DNA of 64,000 nucleotides from an uncultured Shewanella sp. (GCF_947501665.1 NZ_CANMWS010000024.1:1-64000); one strand, 5' to 3'; shown: positions 1 to 9,244, numbered from the stretch's first letter. Notes: generated from the sequence alone by a model not told the origin. Program-made: numbers and translations.

Positions 1-1
1 G

Positions 2-109
2 AACTTGCATTGCTCAAACAATGCGATTGACACTTTTAAGTCGGTGGTCGGTGCTAATAGAGAGGGGATGATTCTATCGGCTAAGATTTTGCAGGAGAAG
101 TACACTTAA
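2..109 (+). CDS. C-terminal end of an unidentified protein (partial)
   Basis: An open frame enters from the left edge and stops at TAA 107-109, giving 35 residues with the core IDTFKSVVGANREGMILSAK. The following repeat copies preserve the same frame: copy 2 can be read from an ATG at 131 to a stop at 241 and gives a near-identical tail, and copy 3 gives a diverged, shortened one. The upstream gene is outside the window, so family and function cannot be assigned. In related genomes the region before flgB usually holds flgA, flgM or che genes, but this tail does not match any of them that I recognise. Confidence 0.45.
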   Translation, partial: NLHCSNNAIDTFKSVVGANREGMILSAKILQEKYT

Positions 110-391
110 GTTTCAGCTATTTCACAGCTGATGGACTGGCATTGCTCAAACAATGTGATTGACATTTTTAAGTCGGTGGTGGGTGGTAATAGAGAGAGGA
201 TGATTCTATCGGCTAAGATTTTGCAAGAGAAATACATTTAAGTTTTAGCCATTTCACAGCTGATGAAATCGCATTTCTTAAACAACCCAATTCACACTTT
301 TAAGTCGGTGGTGATGGTAATAGAGAGAGGAGGGATAATTTTATAGGCTAAGGTTTTGAAGGAGAACTACACTTAAGTTTTAGTTATAAAT
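7..391. repeat. Three tandem copies of a 132-bp unit
   Basis: Copies begin near 7, 139 and 271, an exact 132-bp (44-codon) period. Each carries the core TTTTAAGTCGGTGGT and ends near a TTTCACAGCTGATG segment. Copies 1 and 2 are very similar; copy 3 has diverged. The period is a multiple of three and each copy contains an in-phase stop, so the array looks like duplication of the 3' end of a coding sequence rather than an intergenic repeat. There are no unique spacers, so it is not a CRISPR. Confidence 0.85.
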
Positions 392-470
392 GATGTGAGC
401 CACCTTTTTTGCTTGAGGTAAGCTGCTAAGCAAAAAATGCTTATTGGCAGTGGACATCATTAGGGGTGAT

Positions 471-1241
471 ATGTTCTATATCAAATGGGTGTTAGGGCGA
501 TTTTTAAGACCTTTGCCAGCTTGTTTAGGGCTCATGTTCATCGCCTTGCTGCTTTTATTTCTTACTGATAGTTATTTCAGTTATCGTTTATTAGGGCTTG
601 TCTTTATTTTACTGTATTCATTGAGCCTTAAACCTGTGGCTTTTCAATTATTAAAGCCACTTGAGTTTGCTTATCCGGCTTATTCCAATACACCTATTCG
701 TTTTATTCATGTGTTAGGGTGTGGACACCTTGAAGATGCTACTTTACCTATCACTAGTCAATTAAGTTATCCCTCTTGTCTTCGCGTGGTTGAAGCTGTT
801 CGCATTTGGCATTTGAATCCTAAGTCGATTATTTTGTTATCAGGGTATAGCGGTCTGGGTCACACTCGTTCGACAGCAGCCATGCATCAAGAGTTAGCAT
901 TGGCTTTGGGGATCCCGTGTGGATCGATTCAAATTTTTGAAAGACCAAGAGACACTGAAGAAGAAGTTAAGTTGATGAAAGAAACAATAGGCGATGGAGC
1001 GGTTGCTGTGGTGACAACAGCCAGTCATATGCGCAGAACTATGGCATTTTATCGCAAAATGAATATGAACATTATCCCTGCGCCCACTATGCATTTGAGT
1101 CGAGTCGCTGTTAGACCGCTAACACTTGCTTGTTTTTATCCTCAAGAATCTTATTTGCAAATGTCGGCCACGGCTCTGCATGAGTGGATTGGCCTGTTAT
1201 GGATGAAAATTAAACCTTACCCTCTAAAATATAAACCCTAA
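471..1241 (+). CDS. elyC: ElyC-like envelope biogenesis factor (DUF218/YdcF family)
   Basis: Inner-membrane protein of about 256 residues. Two hydrophobic segments occupy roughly residues 10-55. A DUF218 domain follows, with the LSGYSG loop, DTEEEV, and TTASHMRR motifs. Segment order, length and the KPVAxxLLKPLE linker parallel E. coli ElyC, which affects peptidoglycan and lipid-carrier metabolism; that role is transferred by homology. ATG 471 is preferred over an upstream TTG at 444 because AGGGGTGAT lies just before it. In E. coli elyC is not a flagellar gene, so its place beside flgB suggests rearrangement at this end of the flagellar block. The usual first strand glycines are modified (LGCGH instead of LGGG). 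Confidence 0.82.
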   Translation: MFYIKWVLGRFLRPLPACLGLMFIALLLLFLTDSYFSYRLLGLVFILLYSLSLKPVAFQLLKPLEFAYPAYSNTPIRFIHVLGCGHLEDATLPITSQLSYPSCLRVVEAVRIWHLNPKSIILLSGYSGLGHTRSTAAMHQELALALGIPCGSIQIFERPRDTEEEVKLMKETIGDGAVAVVTTASHMRRTMAFYRKMNMNIIPAPTMHLSRVAVRPLTLACFYPQESYLQMSATALHEWIGLLWMKIKPYPLKYKP

Positions 1242-1358
1242 ACCCTCAAATTTTCCCCCGGCAATGTTTTGCCACTTATCATGACTACCTTGATGTATTA
1301 GCTATAACATGGTTAATATCCTTCATTCATCGGCCTCCTATTGTATTCATTTATTCTT

Positions 1359-1373
1359 TGGCACATCAATTGC
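1359..1373 (+). promoter_or_regulatory. Sigma-54 promoter of the flgB operon
   Basis: TGGCACATCAATTGC matches the -24/-12 consensus TGGCAC-N5-TTGC exactly, with ten bases between the invariant GG and GC. It lies about 35 bp before the flgB ATG. An FlrA- or FlrC-activated sigma-54 promoter is expected here for class II/III genes. Its position also rules out the upstream in-frame start at 1358 for flgB. Confidence 0.88.
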
Positions 1374-1408
1374 TTGGTAATTTGTATTCAATATCAAGAG
1401 GCAAATTT

Positions 1409-1807
1409 ATGGCGATTAACTTTGATAAGGCGTTAGGCGTTCATCAATATACCTTAGGGGTTCGTTCCCAAAGAGCGGAAGTTTTGTCTTCCAATATTGC
1501 CAATGCCGATACGCCACAATATAAAGCTCGAGATATTGATTTTGATAAAGCTTTAGCGTCTGCTAGCCGTCAACAAAATGGGCTTAAAATGGCAAAAAGC
1601 CATAGCAAACATTTTGATTTAGAGGCGTTATCTCAACAAACTCCAGGTTATCGCACACCCAATCAACCGGATACGGGAGATGGTAATACAGTCGATATGC
1701 AACAAGAGCAATCGGCTTTTATGCAAAATTCACTGGAATATCAGATGTCACTGGGTTTTTTGGATAGTGGGTTTAAAGGGTTAAAAAAAGCCATTAGAGG
1801 GGAGTAG
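1409..1807 (+). CDS. flgB: Flagellar basal-body rod protein FlgB
   Basis: Proximal rod subunit, about 132 residues. It shows the rod/hook family signature near the N terminus (SSNIANADTPQYKARDIDF), a disordered centre and a C-terminal helix (NSLEYQMSLGF). ATG 1409 is preceded by AAGAGG at good spacing, and the sigma-54 promoter lies just upstream. It is first in a flgBCDEFGHIJ run, and its TAG ends two bases before the flgC ATG, so translation is probably coupled. Length is normal for the family. Confidence 0.95.
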   Translation: MAINFDKALGVHQYTLGVRSQRAEVLSSNIANADTPQYKARDIDFDKALASASRQQNGLKMAKSHSKHFDLEALSQQTPGYRTPNQPDTGDGNTVDMQQEQSAFMQNSLEYQMSLGFLDSGFKGLKKAIRGE

Positions 1808-1809
1808 TG

Positions 1810-2226
1810 ATGGGCTTATTTAATATATTTAATGTGGCGGGATCGGGAATGTCTGCTCAGTCAGTGAGGTTGAATACGACAGCCAGTAATATTGCCAACG
1901 CTGATGCTGTGTCCAGCAGTGTTGATACAACCTATCGTGCGCGTCATCCAATTTTTGAGGCCACGTTGAGCCAGGCTAAAACACAGCAGTCTTCTGTTGG
2001 GGTTGCGGTGAAAGGGATAGTGGAAAGTGATTTACCCCTTACAAAAACCTATTCTCCTAATCATCCTATGGCTGACACCGAAGGGTTTATCTATAAGCCA
2101 AATGTGAATGTGATGGAGGAAATGGCAGATATGATTTCAGCATCTCGTTCATATCAAATGAACGTACAAGTCACGGATGCAGCCAAAAGTATGTTACAGC
2201 AGACATTAAGAATAGGAAAATCATAA
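1810..2226 (+). CDS. flgC: Flagellar basal-body rod protein FlgC
   Basis: Proximal rod subunit, 138 residues. The N-terminal rod motif TTASNIANADAVSSSVDTTY and the C-terminal FlgC block (NVMEEMADMISASRSYQMNV, then TDAAKSM) are clear. The start is ATG 1810, with GAGGGGAGTAG acting as ribosome-binding site inside the end of flgB. FlgC assembles with FlgB, FlgF and FliE to form the rod through the periplasm. No unusual features. Confidence 0.95.
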   Translation: MGLFNIFNVAGSGMSAQSVRLNTTASNIANADAVSSSVDTTYRARHPIFEATLSQAKTQQSSVGVAVKGIVESDLPLTKTYSPNHPMADTEGFIYKPNVNVMEEMADMISASRSYQMNVQVTDAAKSMLQQTLRIGKS

Positions 2227-2277
2227 AATGCCATTACCTTATTTTGATATTCAACATATTTATAGAAGAGCAATGAT

Positions 2278-2973
2278 ATGAGCGCATCCAGTATTGTGAC
2301 GGGAAACCCATTCTTAGATGCGTTAAGACTGCCAACAGAATCAGTGATCCCAGAAGAAAATAATCAAGAGTTGACCCAAGAAGACTTTTTAACGTTATTG
2401 ACGCAAGAATTATCGATGCAAGATCCGTTTAAACCCGTTGAGAATGATCAAATGGTGCAACAATTGACATCGTTTTCAACTGCTGATGGGATCAGCAATT
2501 TAAATGATGAAATTGTTAATCTCAATGCCATTATGACGTCGAGTCAAGCACTAGAGGCATCGAGTCTAGTGGGGCAAAAAGTGCTTATTCCTTCAGATAC
2601 TGGCTATATTTCCGCTGAAGATCCTACTCTCAATTCTGTTGTCAGTACACCTGAGGCCATTAGTGAAATTACTGTGCGAGTCGAAGATGAAAAAGGGGCG
2701 TTAGTCACCAGTTATATTGTTGATGGTAGCGCGGGAGGCAATATTGATCTGAGTTGGGATGGATTAGATGCGAATGGTGAAGCCGTGACAGCAGGGAGTT
2801 ATTCGATTAAAGCCAGTGGACGAATTGATGGTGAAAGCCAAGAATTACCCGTATCGACTTATGCGCATGTAACAAGTGTGTCTTTAGGCACCAGTGACAC
2901 GGGAGCCATACTGAATTTACGTGGGCTGGGTGGCATTCAAATGGGTGATGTGTTGGCGGTTTCTGAGTCATAA
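2278..2973 (+). CDS. flgD: Flagellar hook assembly scaffold FlgD
   Basis: Hook-capping scaffold, 231 residues. The N-terminal secretion/cap region contains the typical TQEDFLTLLTQELSMQDPF stretch and DQMVQQLTSFSTADG. The C-terminal half has the FlgD Ig-like/tudor region (LSWDGLDANGEAVTAGSY). FlgD caps the growing hook and is discarded after HAP addition. It lies between flgC and flgE with modest gaps, as in other polar flagellar clusters. Confidence 0.95.
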   Translation: MSASSIVTGNPFLDALRLPTESVIPEENNQELTQEDFLTLLTQELSMQDPFKPVENDQMVQQLTSFSTADGISNLNDEIVNLNAIMTSSQALEASSLVGQKVLIPSDTGYISAEDPTLNSVVSTPEAISEITVRVEDEKGALVTSYIVDGSAGGNIDLSWDGLDANGEAVTAGSYSIKASGRIDGESQELPVSTYAHVTSVSLGTSDTGAILNLRGLGGIQMGDVLAVSES

Positions 2974-3042
2974 TTGTTGTTGAATGGCTCAGGCACAATA
3001 GATATAAAAATAAGAAATAAAAAAGATAAAAGGGATGGGAAT

Positions 3043-4404
3043 ATGTCGTTTAATATTGCACTGAGTGGTATTTCTGCCGCACAAAAAGACTTAGATACCA
3101 CAGCAAATAATATTGCTAACGTCAATACAACAGGTTTTAAAGAATCTCGCACTGAGTTCGCTGATGTGTATGCTAACTCTATTTTTTCTAATGCAAAAAC
3201 GGCGGTTGGTGGTGGTGTCACGACGACTCAGGTGGCGCAACAATTTCATCAAGGTAGCTTACAGTTTACCAATAATGCGTTAGATATGGCGATTGGTGGT
3301 GGTGGTTTTTTTGTGACCTCTTCAGGTATCGATAATCAAGACTTTTCCTTTACACGAGCGGGAGATTTTAAAGTCGATGCGAATAATTATATTTCTGACT
3401 CTCAAGGTAATTTCTTACAAACCTTTCCGGTTGATGATGAAGGCAACTCTACCGCGGTGAGTTTAACTACCACTGGCCCAGTACAAATTCCCGATACAGC
3501 AGGCAGCCCAACAATGACAGAAAATATTGGACTGCAAATGAACCTTAATGCAGGTGATGATGCCTTGGATGTCAGTGCCTTTGACCCTAATGACAGTGCG
3601 ACCTTTAATTATTCGACGTCTGTCACTATGTATGACTCTTTGGGTGAACCACATATTTTAAGTTCTTATTTTGTGCGTCCTCAAGAGGCGGCTTATACCG
3701 GCGAAAGTAATTGGGTTGCTTTTTATGCCGTGGATGGAGAGCCTGTCGATGTAGATGGCACGGCGGCCACATATGATATCGACAGTACAGGCGATGGAGC
3801 AGCAGACAGTACTGCCACAGCCCAAACTACAGCAGGTTGGAAAGGAGCCGTACTCACATTTAATGATGTGGGGAGCTACACAGGCAGTACGCCAGCAACC
3901 ATTACGACAGAGGCGCTTGGTGTGGGCGGCGCAGGGGTGTTAGGGGCTGGAACAGATGGCGCACAAACATTAACCATTGCTTTTAATAATCCGACTCAAT
4001 ATGCCGGTATTTCTGAAGCGACTCAATTAACTCAAGACGGGACGACTGTGGGTCGACTCACCAATGTTGAAGTGGGAGCCGATGGCCTGATTGTGGCCAG
4101 TTACAGTAATGGCTCAGCGGTGCCACTTGCTCGAGTTGCCTTGGCGCGTTTTGCCAATGAGCAAGGCTTAACCCAAGTGGGGAATACGTCTTGGAAGGCG
4201 AGCTTAGACTCAGGCGCTGCTCTTGCTGGTGAGGCTAATAGCGGCACTTTTGGTGATATTACGTCATCGGCATTAGAGCAATCAAATGTGGATTTAAATA
4301 ATGAACTTGTGGATCTCATCTCTGCGCAGCGAAATTATCAAGCGAATTCAAGAACCCTTGAAGTGAATAATACACTTCAACAAACCATATTGCAGATCCG
4401 TTAA
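3043..4404 (+). CDS. flgE: Flagellar hook protein FlgE
   Basis: Hook monomer, about 453 residues. Starts MSFNIALSGISAAQKDLD, with the TANNIANVNTTGFKESRTEF rod/hook motif, FlgE D1/D2 core and C-terminal SNVDLNNELVDLISAQRNYQ block. ATG 3043 follows AAAGGGATGGGA; the frame is open upstream to 2974 but that extension (Lys/Arg-rich) is not family-like. The variable middle is rich in Thr, Ala and Gly with few aromatic residues, normal for the surface domains. Followed by a hairpin and a new sigma-54 promoter, so the operon may be divided here. Confidence 0.95.
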   Translation: MSFNIALSGISAAQKDLDTTANNIANVNTTGFKESRTEFADVYANSIFSNAKTAVGGGVTTTQVAQQFHQGSLQFTNNALDMAIGGGGFFVTSSGIDNQDFSFTRAGDFKVDANNYISDSQGNFLQTFPVDDEGNSTAVSLTTTGPVQIPDTAGSPTMTENIGLQMNLNAGDDALDVSAFDPNDSATFNYSTSVTMYDSLGEPHILSSYFVRPQEAAYTGESNWVAFYAVDGEPVDVDGTAATYDIDSTGDGAADSTATAQTTAGWKGAVLTFNDVGSYTGSTPATITTEALGVGGAGVLGAGTDGAQTLTIAFNNPTQYAGISEATQLTQDGTTVGRLTNVEVGADGLIVASYSNGSAVPLARVALARFANEQGLTQVGNTSWKASLDSGAALAGEANSGTFGDITSSALEQSNVDLNNELVDLISAQRNYQANSRTLEVNNTLQQTILQIR

Positions 4405-4431
4405 TCGGTTGATTTTCTCGCTAAGGCCAAT

Positions 4432-4449
4432 GCGGCAAGTGTTTGCCGC
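4432..4449 (+). terminator. Hairpin between flgE and flgF
   Basis: GCGGCAA-GTGT-TTGCCGC forms a perfect 7-bp stem with a 4-base loop. No T-run follows, so it may attenuate transcription or protect the flgE 3' end rather than terminate. A sigma-54 promoter starts ten bases downstream. Confidence 0.5.
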
Positions 4450-4458
4450 TAGTTGTAA

Positions 4459-4473
4459 TGGCACAAAGCTTGC
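4459..4473 (+). promoter_or_regulatory. Sigma-54 promoter upstream of flgF
   Basis: TGGCACAAAGCTTGC is an exact TGGCAC-N5-TTGC match with ten bases between GG and GC. It lies about 70 bp before flgF, in the flgE-flgF gap, and would give the distal rod and ring genes their own promoter. Confidence 0.86.
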
Positions 4474-4540
4474 CTTGTTATATGGGAAGAGATGAGAAAT
4501 CGCCCATTATCAGGCCTGTTTAAGTTGATTGGAGTCATCA

Positions 4541-5284
4541 ATGGATAAATTACTGTATATTGCGATGAGTGGGGCGAAGCAAAATATGAACGCTTTAGCG
4601 GTTAGCGCCAATAATTTGGCGAATGCCAATACTGATGGGTTCAAATCTGATTTAGTGCAAGCACGGTCAATGCAAGCTTTTGGCGAAGGTTTGCCGACTC
4701 GCGTTTTTGCGATGACAGAACTCCCTGCATCAGATTTTACGCCCGGCGCAATAAAAACCACAGGACGTGATTTAGATATTGCCGTTAAAGGGGAGGGCTG
4801 GATTGCTGTACAAACCGCGACAGGTGAAGAAGCCTATACCCGCTCTGGAAGTTTAAGCTTTGATGCCACCGGACTCTTACAAAATGATAGAGGCACACCG
4901 GTTTTGGGGAATTATGGTCCCATTATTTTGCCCTTGCCTATCGATAAAGTTGAAATCTCTCAAGACGGTATTATCTCGGTGCGCCCGCTTGGGGCCACAG
5001 GTGATGTGGTTGAAGAAGTCGCGCAGATTAAACTCGTGAACCCAGGTAATGACAATATGATGCGGGGGGAAGATGGTTTGTTTCGTCTGCTTTCAAATAA
5101 CCGTGCCCCAGCGAATGAAAATGTCAGAGTGGAAAGCGGGGCTGTTGAAGGTTCAAATGTGAATGCGGTACATGAAATGGTGTCAATGATTGATATCCAG
5201 CGTCAGTTTGAAATGCAAGTGAAATTAATGAAAGCGGCTGAAGATAATGATAAAGCTTCTGCATCATTGATGCGGATAAGCTGA
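4541..5284 (+). CDS. flgF: Flagellar rod protein FlgF
   Basis: Rod subunit, 247 residues. N-terminal MDKLLYIAMSGAKQNMNAL plus SANNLANANTDGFKSDL identify FlgF; the C terminus has EGSNVNAVHEMVSMIDIQRQ. The ATG at 4541 has GGAG ten bases upstream (positions 4531-4534), so the four-codon extension from a TTG is rejected. First gene after the second sigma-54 promoter; flgG follows. Confidence 0.94.
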   Translation: MDKLLYIAMSGAKQNMNALAVSANNLANANTDGFKSDLVQARSMQAFGEGLPTRVFAMTELPASDFTPGAIKTTGRDLDIAVKGEGWIAVQTATGEEAYTRSGSLSFDATGLLQNDRGTPVLGNYGPIILPLPIDKVEISQDGIISVRPLGATGDVVEEVAQIKLVNPGNDNMMRGEDGLFRLLSNNRAPANENVRVESGAVEGSNVNAVHEMVSMIDIQRQFEMQVKLMKAAEDNDKASASLMRIS

Positions 5285-5355
5285 GATGGATTTGATGTCA
5301 TCATAATAATAATCGTTGCGAATGCAAAGCATGCGCTAGAACGAGGAGTAAGGAT

Positions 5356-6144
5356 ATGCATCCAGCATTATGGATAAGTAAAACGGGTCTTGATGCGCAG
5401 CAAACTGATATTGCTGTTGTGTCCAATAATGTGGCTAATGCCAGTACGGTGGGATTTAAAAAAAGTCGAGCCGTTTTTGAAGATTTACTTTATCAAACGG
5501 TGAACCAAGCCGGTGGAGTCAGTGCTGCGAATACTAAATTACCCAATGGACTCAATATTGGTGCGGGCACGAAAGTGGTGGCGACGCAAAAAGTCTTTAG
5601 CCAAGGTAATATGATCACAACGGATAATTCATTAGATTTAATGATAGAAGGTCCGGGCTTTTTTGAGGTGCAAATGCCTGATGGCAGTGCCGCTTATACG
5701 CGCAGTGGCCAATTCTCATTAGATGAAACAGGGCAAATAGTGACATCCGGATCTGGGTTTGTCGTCCAGCCAGGGATCACCATTCCAGAAGATGCGACGA
5801 GTATTACTGTGTCCTCTGAAGGGGAAGTGTCGGTGAAAGTCAGTGGCGAAGCTGAAAATCAAATTTTAGGCCAATTGAATATGGCAGATTTCATTAATGC
5901 CAGTGGTTTAGAGCCCCAAGGACAAAATTTGTATATTGAAACCGGCGCCAGTGGCGCGCCCATTGAAGGGACGGCTGCGCTCGATGGCATGGGGGCCATT
6001 CGTCAGGGGGCGCTGGAAACCTCCAATGTGAATGTGACTGAAGAGCTGGTAAATTTGATCGAAAGCCAGCGTATTTATGAAATGAATTCAAAAGTGATTA
6101 CTGCTGTGGATCAAATGCTTTCCTATGTTAATCAAAACCTGTAA
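5356..6144 (+). CDS. flgG: Distal rod protein FlgG
   Basis: Distal rod subunit, 262 residues, the family length. Signature segments are LWISKTGLDAQQTDIAVVSN, NNVANASTVGFKKSRAVFED and the C-terminal LETSNVNVTEELVNLIESQR. A GAGGAGTAAGG ribosome-binding site precedes the ATG. The end lies close to the flgH start, so the genes are tightly packed. Confidence 0.95.
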   Translation: MHPALWISKTGLDAQQTDIAVVSNNVANASTVGFKKSRAVFEDLLYQTVNQAGGVSAANTKLPNGLNIGAGTKVVATQKVFSQGNMITTDNSLDLMIEGPGFFEVQMPDGSAAYTRSGQFSLDETGQIVTSGSGFVVQPGITIPEDATSITVSSEGEVSVKVSGEAENQILGQLNMADFINASGLEPQGQNLYIETGASGAPIEGTAALDGMGAIRQGALETSNVNVTEELVNLIESQRIYEMNSKVITAVDQMLSYVNQNL

Positions 6145-6154
6145 GACAGATGTT

Positions 6155-6871
6155 ATGACAAACGCCATATTGTGCATTGCTTGGCGGCGAGTGCTAATGA
6201 GAGGTCTGATGGGATGGGCTTTCATCATCTTATTGTCTGCTTGTACCTCAAGTCGAAGTAAACCCATTGCGGATGATCCTTATTACGCGCCTATTTATCC
6301 TGAAGCACCACCTACAAAAATGGCGCCCACAGGATCTTTATATCAAGAACAACAATCTTCAAGCCTTTACACTGATATTCGTGCTCATAAAGTGGGTGAT
6401 ATTATTACCGTGGTACTCATGGAGTCGACTTCTGCAAAGAAAAGCGCCAACAACGAGATCACTAAAGGCTCAGATCTGACCTTGGCACCGATTTATGCTG
6501 GAGGGAAGAATGTGACCATTCATGGTAATCCCATCGATTTGAATTATTCCGATAGCATGAAGACCAAGCGTGAAGCCGATGCCGATCAGAGTAATAGTCT
6601 TGCGGGCAGTATTTCTGCAAATGTCATGCAAGTATTGAGTAATGGTAATTTGGTTATTCGAGGTGAGAAATGGATCTCCATTAATAACGGTGATGAATTT
6701 GTTCGCATTACAGGTATTGTTCGTGCCGAAGATATCAGTCCCGATAATCGAATTGAATCGCCTCGAGTGGCCAATGCTCGTATTCAATACAGTGGTACAG
6801 GCACTTTTGCGGATTCACAAAATGTGGGGTGGCTGAGTCAGTTTTTTTATAGCAGCTGGTGGCCTTTTTAA
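6155..6871 (+). CDS. flgH: Flagellar L-ring lipoprotein FlgH
   Basis: Outer-membrane ring lipoprotein, about 238 residues. The signal peptide ends in a lipobox (IILLSAC) followed by TSSRSKPIADD. The FlgH core is visible in SLYTDIRAHKVGDIITV, NVMQVLSNGNLVIRGEKW and RAEDISPDNRIESPRVANAR. Start is uncertain: ATG 6155 gives a long n-region, while ATG 6197 gives a compact signal peptide. The frame also extends upstream into flgG. Its TAA overlaps the flgI ATG by one base. Confidence 0.93.
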   Translation: MTNAILCIAWRRVLMRGLMGWAFIILLSACTSSRSKPIADDPYYAPIYPEAPPTKMAPTGSLYQEQQSSSLYTDIRAHKVGDIITVVLMESTSAKKSANNEITKGSDLTLAPIYAGGKNVTIHGNPIDLNYSDSMKTKREADADQSNSLAGSISANVMQVLSNGNLVIRGEKWISINNGDEFVRITGIVRAEDISPDNRIESPRVANARIQYSGTGTFADSQNVGWLSQFFYSSWWPF

Positions 6872-8013
6872 TGATTATACGAATATTGACGTCTGCTTAT
6901 TCTCGTTTATCTTGGGCTGGATGGGGATTATTTCTACTTTTATTGCTAATCAATGTGTTGATATCGCCTTTGGCTCAAGCCCAGCGTATTAAAGATATTG
7001 CCAATGTTCAAGGTGTACGTGATAACCAATTAGTTGGCTATGGGTTAGTGGTTGGACTGCCCGGTACTGGAGAGAAAACACGTTATACAGAGCAAACGTT
7101 TACGACAATGCTGAAAAATTTTGGCATTAATTTACCTGCTAATTTTCGGCCAAAAATAAAAAATGTGGCTGTGGTGGTGGTGAATGCCACTATGCCAGCG
7201 TTTATTAAGCCTGGGCAAAATATGGATGTGACAGTGTCGAGTGTGGGGGAAGCGAAAAGCCTTCGAGGCGGCACCTTGTTGCAAACGTTTTTAAAAGGCT
7301 TGGATGATAAGGTGTATGCCGTCGCTCAAGGTAATATGGTGGTCAGTGGTTTTAGCGCTGAAGGTTTAGATGGGTCTAAGGTGATACAAAACACGCCGAC
7401 TGTGGGCAGGATCCCTAATGGTGCGATAGTAGAACGGGCGGTGTTGAGCCCTTTTGCTAATGGTGATTACTTGACGTTTAATTTACACCGTGCAGACTTT
7501 TCAACCGCGAAAAGTCTAGCTGATACCATTAATGCTTTATTGGGACCGGGTATGGCAAGGGCTATTGATGGGACATCCATTCAAGTCAGTGCGCCCAGAG
7601 ATGTGTCTCAGCGAGTGTCATTTCTGGCCACATTGGAAAACATTCAAATTGAGATGGCAAACGAATCAGCTAAAGTGATTGTGAATTCGCGCACAGGCAC
7701 CATAGTGGTAGGGAAAGATGTCCGTTTACTGCCCGCGGCGGTGACTCATGGTGGCTTAACGGTCACCATTGCAGAAGCGAATGCAGTTTCACAACCCAAT
7801 CCTTTTGGGGAGGGGGAAACGGTCGTGACAACCAACAGTCAAATTAATACGGCAGAGGAAAATAGTCGTATGTTTATGTTTAATCCAGGCACGACTTTGG
7901 ATGAACTGGTGCGTGCGGTTAACTTAGTGGGCGCGGCACCCTCTGATGTATTGGCCATTTTAGAAGCATTGAAAATGGCGGGCGCGCTTCATGGTGAGCT
8001 GATTGTGATTTAG
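6871..8013 (+). CDS. flgI: Flagellar P-ring protein FlgI
   Basis: Periplasmic P-ring protein, 380 residues. A signal peptide (hydrophobic residues about 15-38, cut near AQA) precedes the mature QRIKDIANVQGVRDNQLVGY start, a hallmark of FlgI. The C terminus has MFMFNPGTTLDELVRAVNLV and ILEALKMAGALHGELIVI. The start ATG overlaps the flgH stop (TAATG), preferred to an in-frame GTG twelve bases upstream. FlgI surrounds the rod at the peptidoglycan layer with FlgH above it. Confidence 0.95.
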   Translation: MIIRILTSAYSRLSWAGWGLFLLLLLINVLISPLAQAQRIKDIANVQGVRDNQLVGYGLVVGLPGTGEKTRYTEQTFTTMLKNFGINLPANFRPKIKNVAVVVVNATMPAFIKPGQNMDVTVSSVGEAKSLRGGTLLQTFLKGLDDKVYAVAQGNMVVSGFSAEGLDGSKVIQNTPTVGRIPNGAIVERAVLSPFANGDYLTFNLHRADFSTAKSLADTINALLGPGMARAIDGTSIQVSAPRDVSQRVSFLATLENIQIEMANESAKVIVNSRTGTIVVGKDVRLLPAAVTHGGLTVTIAEANAVSQPNPFGEGETVVTTNSQINTAEENSRMFMFNPGTTLDELVRAVNLVGAAPSDVLAILEALKMAGALHGELIVI

Positions 8014-8096
8014 TCGTTATATACTCGTGATATTTCCAGCTGAATCCTGCAGCTTGAAGTCTCACGGGGATAAGTGAAGTACAATGGAACTGACAT

Positions 8097-9185
8097 ATGA
8101 ATAAACTATCAGACCCCTCGCACTTTTTAGATTTAGACAGTTTTGCCGCGTTACGTTTAAAGAGTCAAAAAGACTCTCCTGAAGCGTTAAAGCAAGTGGC
8201 ACAGCAATTTGAAGGTATTTTTGTGCAAATGCTCATGAAAAGCATGCGGGACGCTAATAAAGTGTTTGAAGCCGATAGCCCGCTTAATAGCCAGTACACA
8301 CAGTTTTATGAGCAGATGCATGATCAACAAATGTCACTTAATTTATCCCGTGATGGCATGCTCGGGTTATCGGATTTGATGGTGCAGCAATTAGCCCCGC
8401 AAACCAGCCAAATGTTACCTGCATCAGTATTAAGAACCGATGAGAGAACGGGTAATCATGGGGGTGGTTTGACGCCAAATACGTCTTTTAACAATCAGTT
8501 AATGCCAGCAGATTCACCGTCAGCTAGGCCTCATGTACAAGGGGGGAGCATCAATGAGAATCCCTTGTCCCAAGAGACGTTGAATATTGCCTTTGCTCAT
8601 CATCAGCCAGTCGCTCAGCGTCAAGTTAACCCTAATGACTCCGCTGGTTCTCAAGGTTTGAGCATCAAAGAGGAGCCGTCTTTGAAAGTGAGAGCGGTGA
8701 GTACCCCTTTTCAAGCATTAAGTCCACAAACCTTTGTGGCCAAGCTTTACCCTTATGCTAATGAGGCGGCAAATCGTTTGGGTACACAAGCGGAAGTTTT
8801 ATTGGCTCAGTCGGCATTAGAAACGGGTTGGGGGCAAAAGGTGATCCAAACCCAATCAGGAAACACGAGTCATAACTTGTTTAATATTAAAGCCGGTCAT
8901 GGATGGAAAGGAGAAACCGCAGTGGTGCTCACGCAGGAATTTGAGCAAGGGCAACAGGTGAAACAACAAGCGCCCTTTCGAGTTTATGATGATATTAAGC
9001 ACAGTTTCGATGATTTTGTGGATTTATTAACTCAAAACGATCGTTATCAAGGGGCGGTGCAATTAGCACAAGATCCTAAGGCTTTTATACAAGGCCTGCA
9101 AGATGCAGGTTTTGCCACGGATCCGCAATATACCCATAAAGTCATGAGAGTGTTGAAATCAATCACGCAAGATTTATTGCCTTAG
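8097..9185 (+). CDS. flgJ: Flagellar rod assembly protein / peptidoglycan hydrolase FlgJ
   Basis: Two-domain protein, 362 residues. Residues about 25-110 form the rod-capping domain (LKQVAQQFEGIFVQMLMKSM, DSPLNSQYTQFYEQM). A Gln/Ser-rich linker follows to about 205. The C-terminal glucosaminidase domain carries the catalytic ALETGWGQKV segment and HNLFNIKAG. It opens a hole in the murein for the rod. The dual-domain form is typical of gammaproteobacteria. No sigma-54 or sigma-28 match was seen in the 83-bp gap before it. Confidence 0.94.
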   Translation: MNKLSDPSHFLDLDSFAALRLKSQKDSPEALKQVAQQFEGIFVQMLMKSMRDANKVFEADSPLNSQYTQFYEQMHDQQMSLNLSRDGMLGLSDLMVQQLAPQTSQMLPASVLRTDERTGNHGGGLTPNTSFNNQLMPADSPSARPHVQGGSINENPLSQETLNIAFAHHQPVAQRQVNPNDSAGSQGLSIKEEPSLKVRAVSTPFQALSPQTFVAKLYPYANEAANRLGTQAEVLLAQSALETGWGQKVIQTQSGNTSHNLFNIKAGHGWKGETAVVLTQEFEQGQQVKQQAPFRVYDDIKHSFDDFVDLLTQNDRYQGAVQLAQDPKAFIQGLQDAGFATDPQYTHKVMRVLKSITQDLLP

Positions 9186-9244
9186 AAAAAAGGGCAGAAA
9201 AATAGCCAGAGGTACTGCATTTATTTTACGGAATGAAAAAAGGC

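Noticed and set aside
1..391. CRISPR or intergenic satellite
   Set aside because: Period is a multiple of three, frame is kept and copies encode the same tail; better explained by duplication of a gene end.
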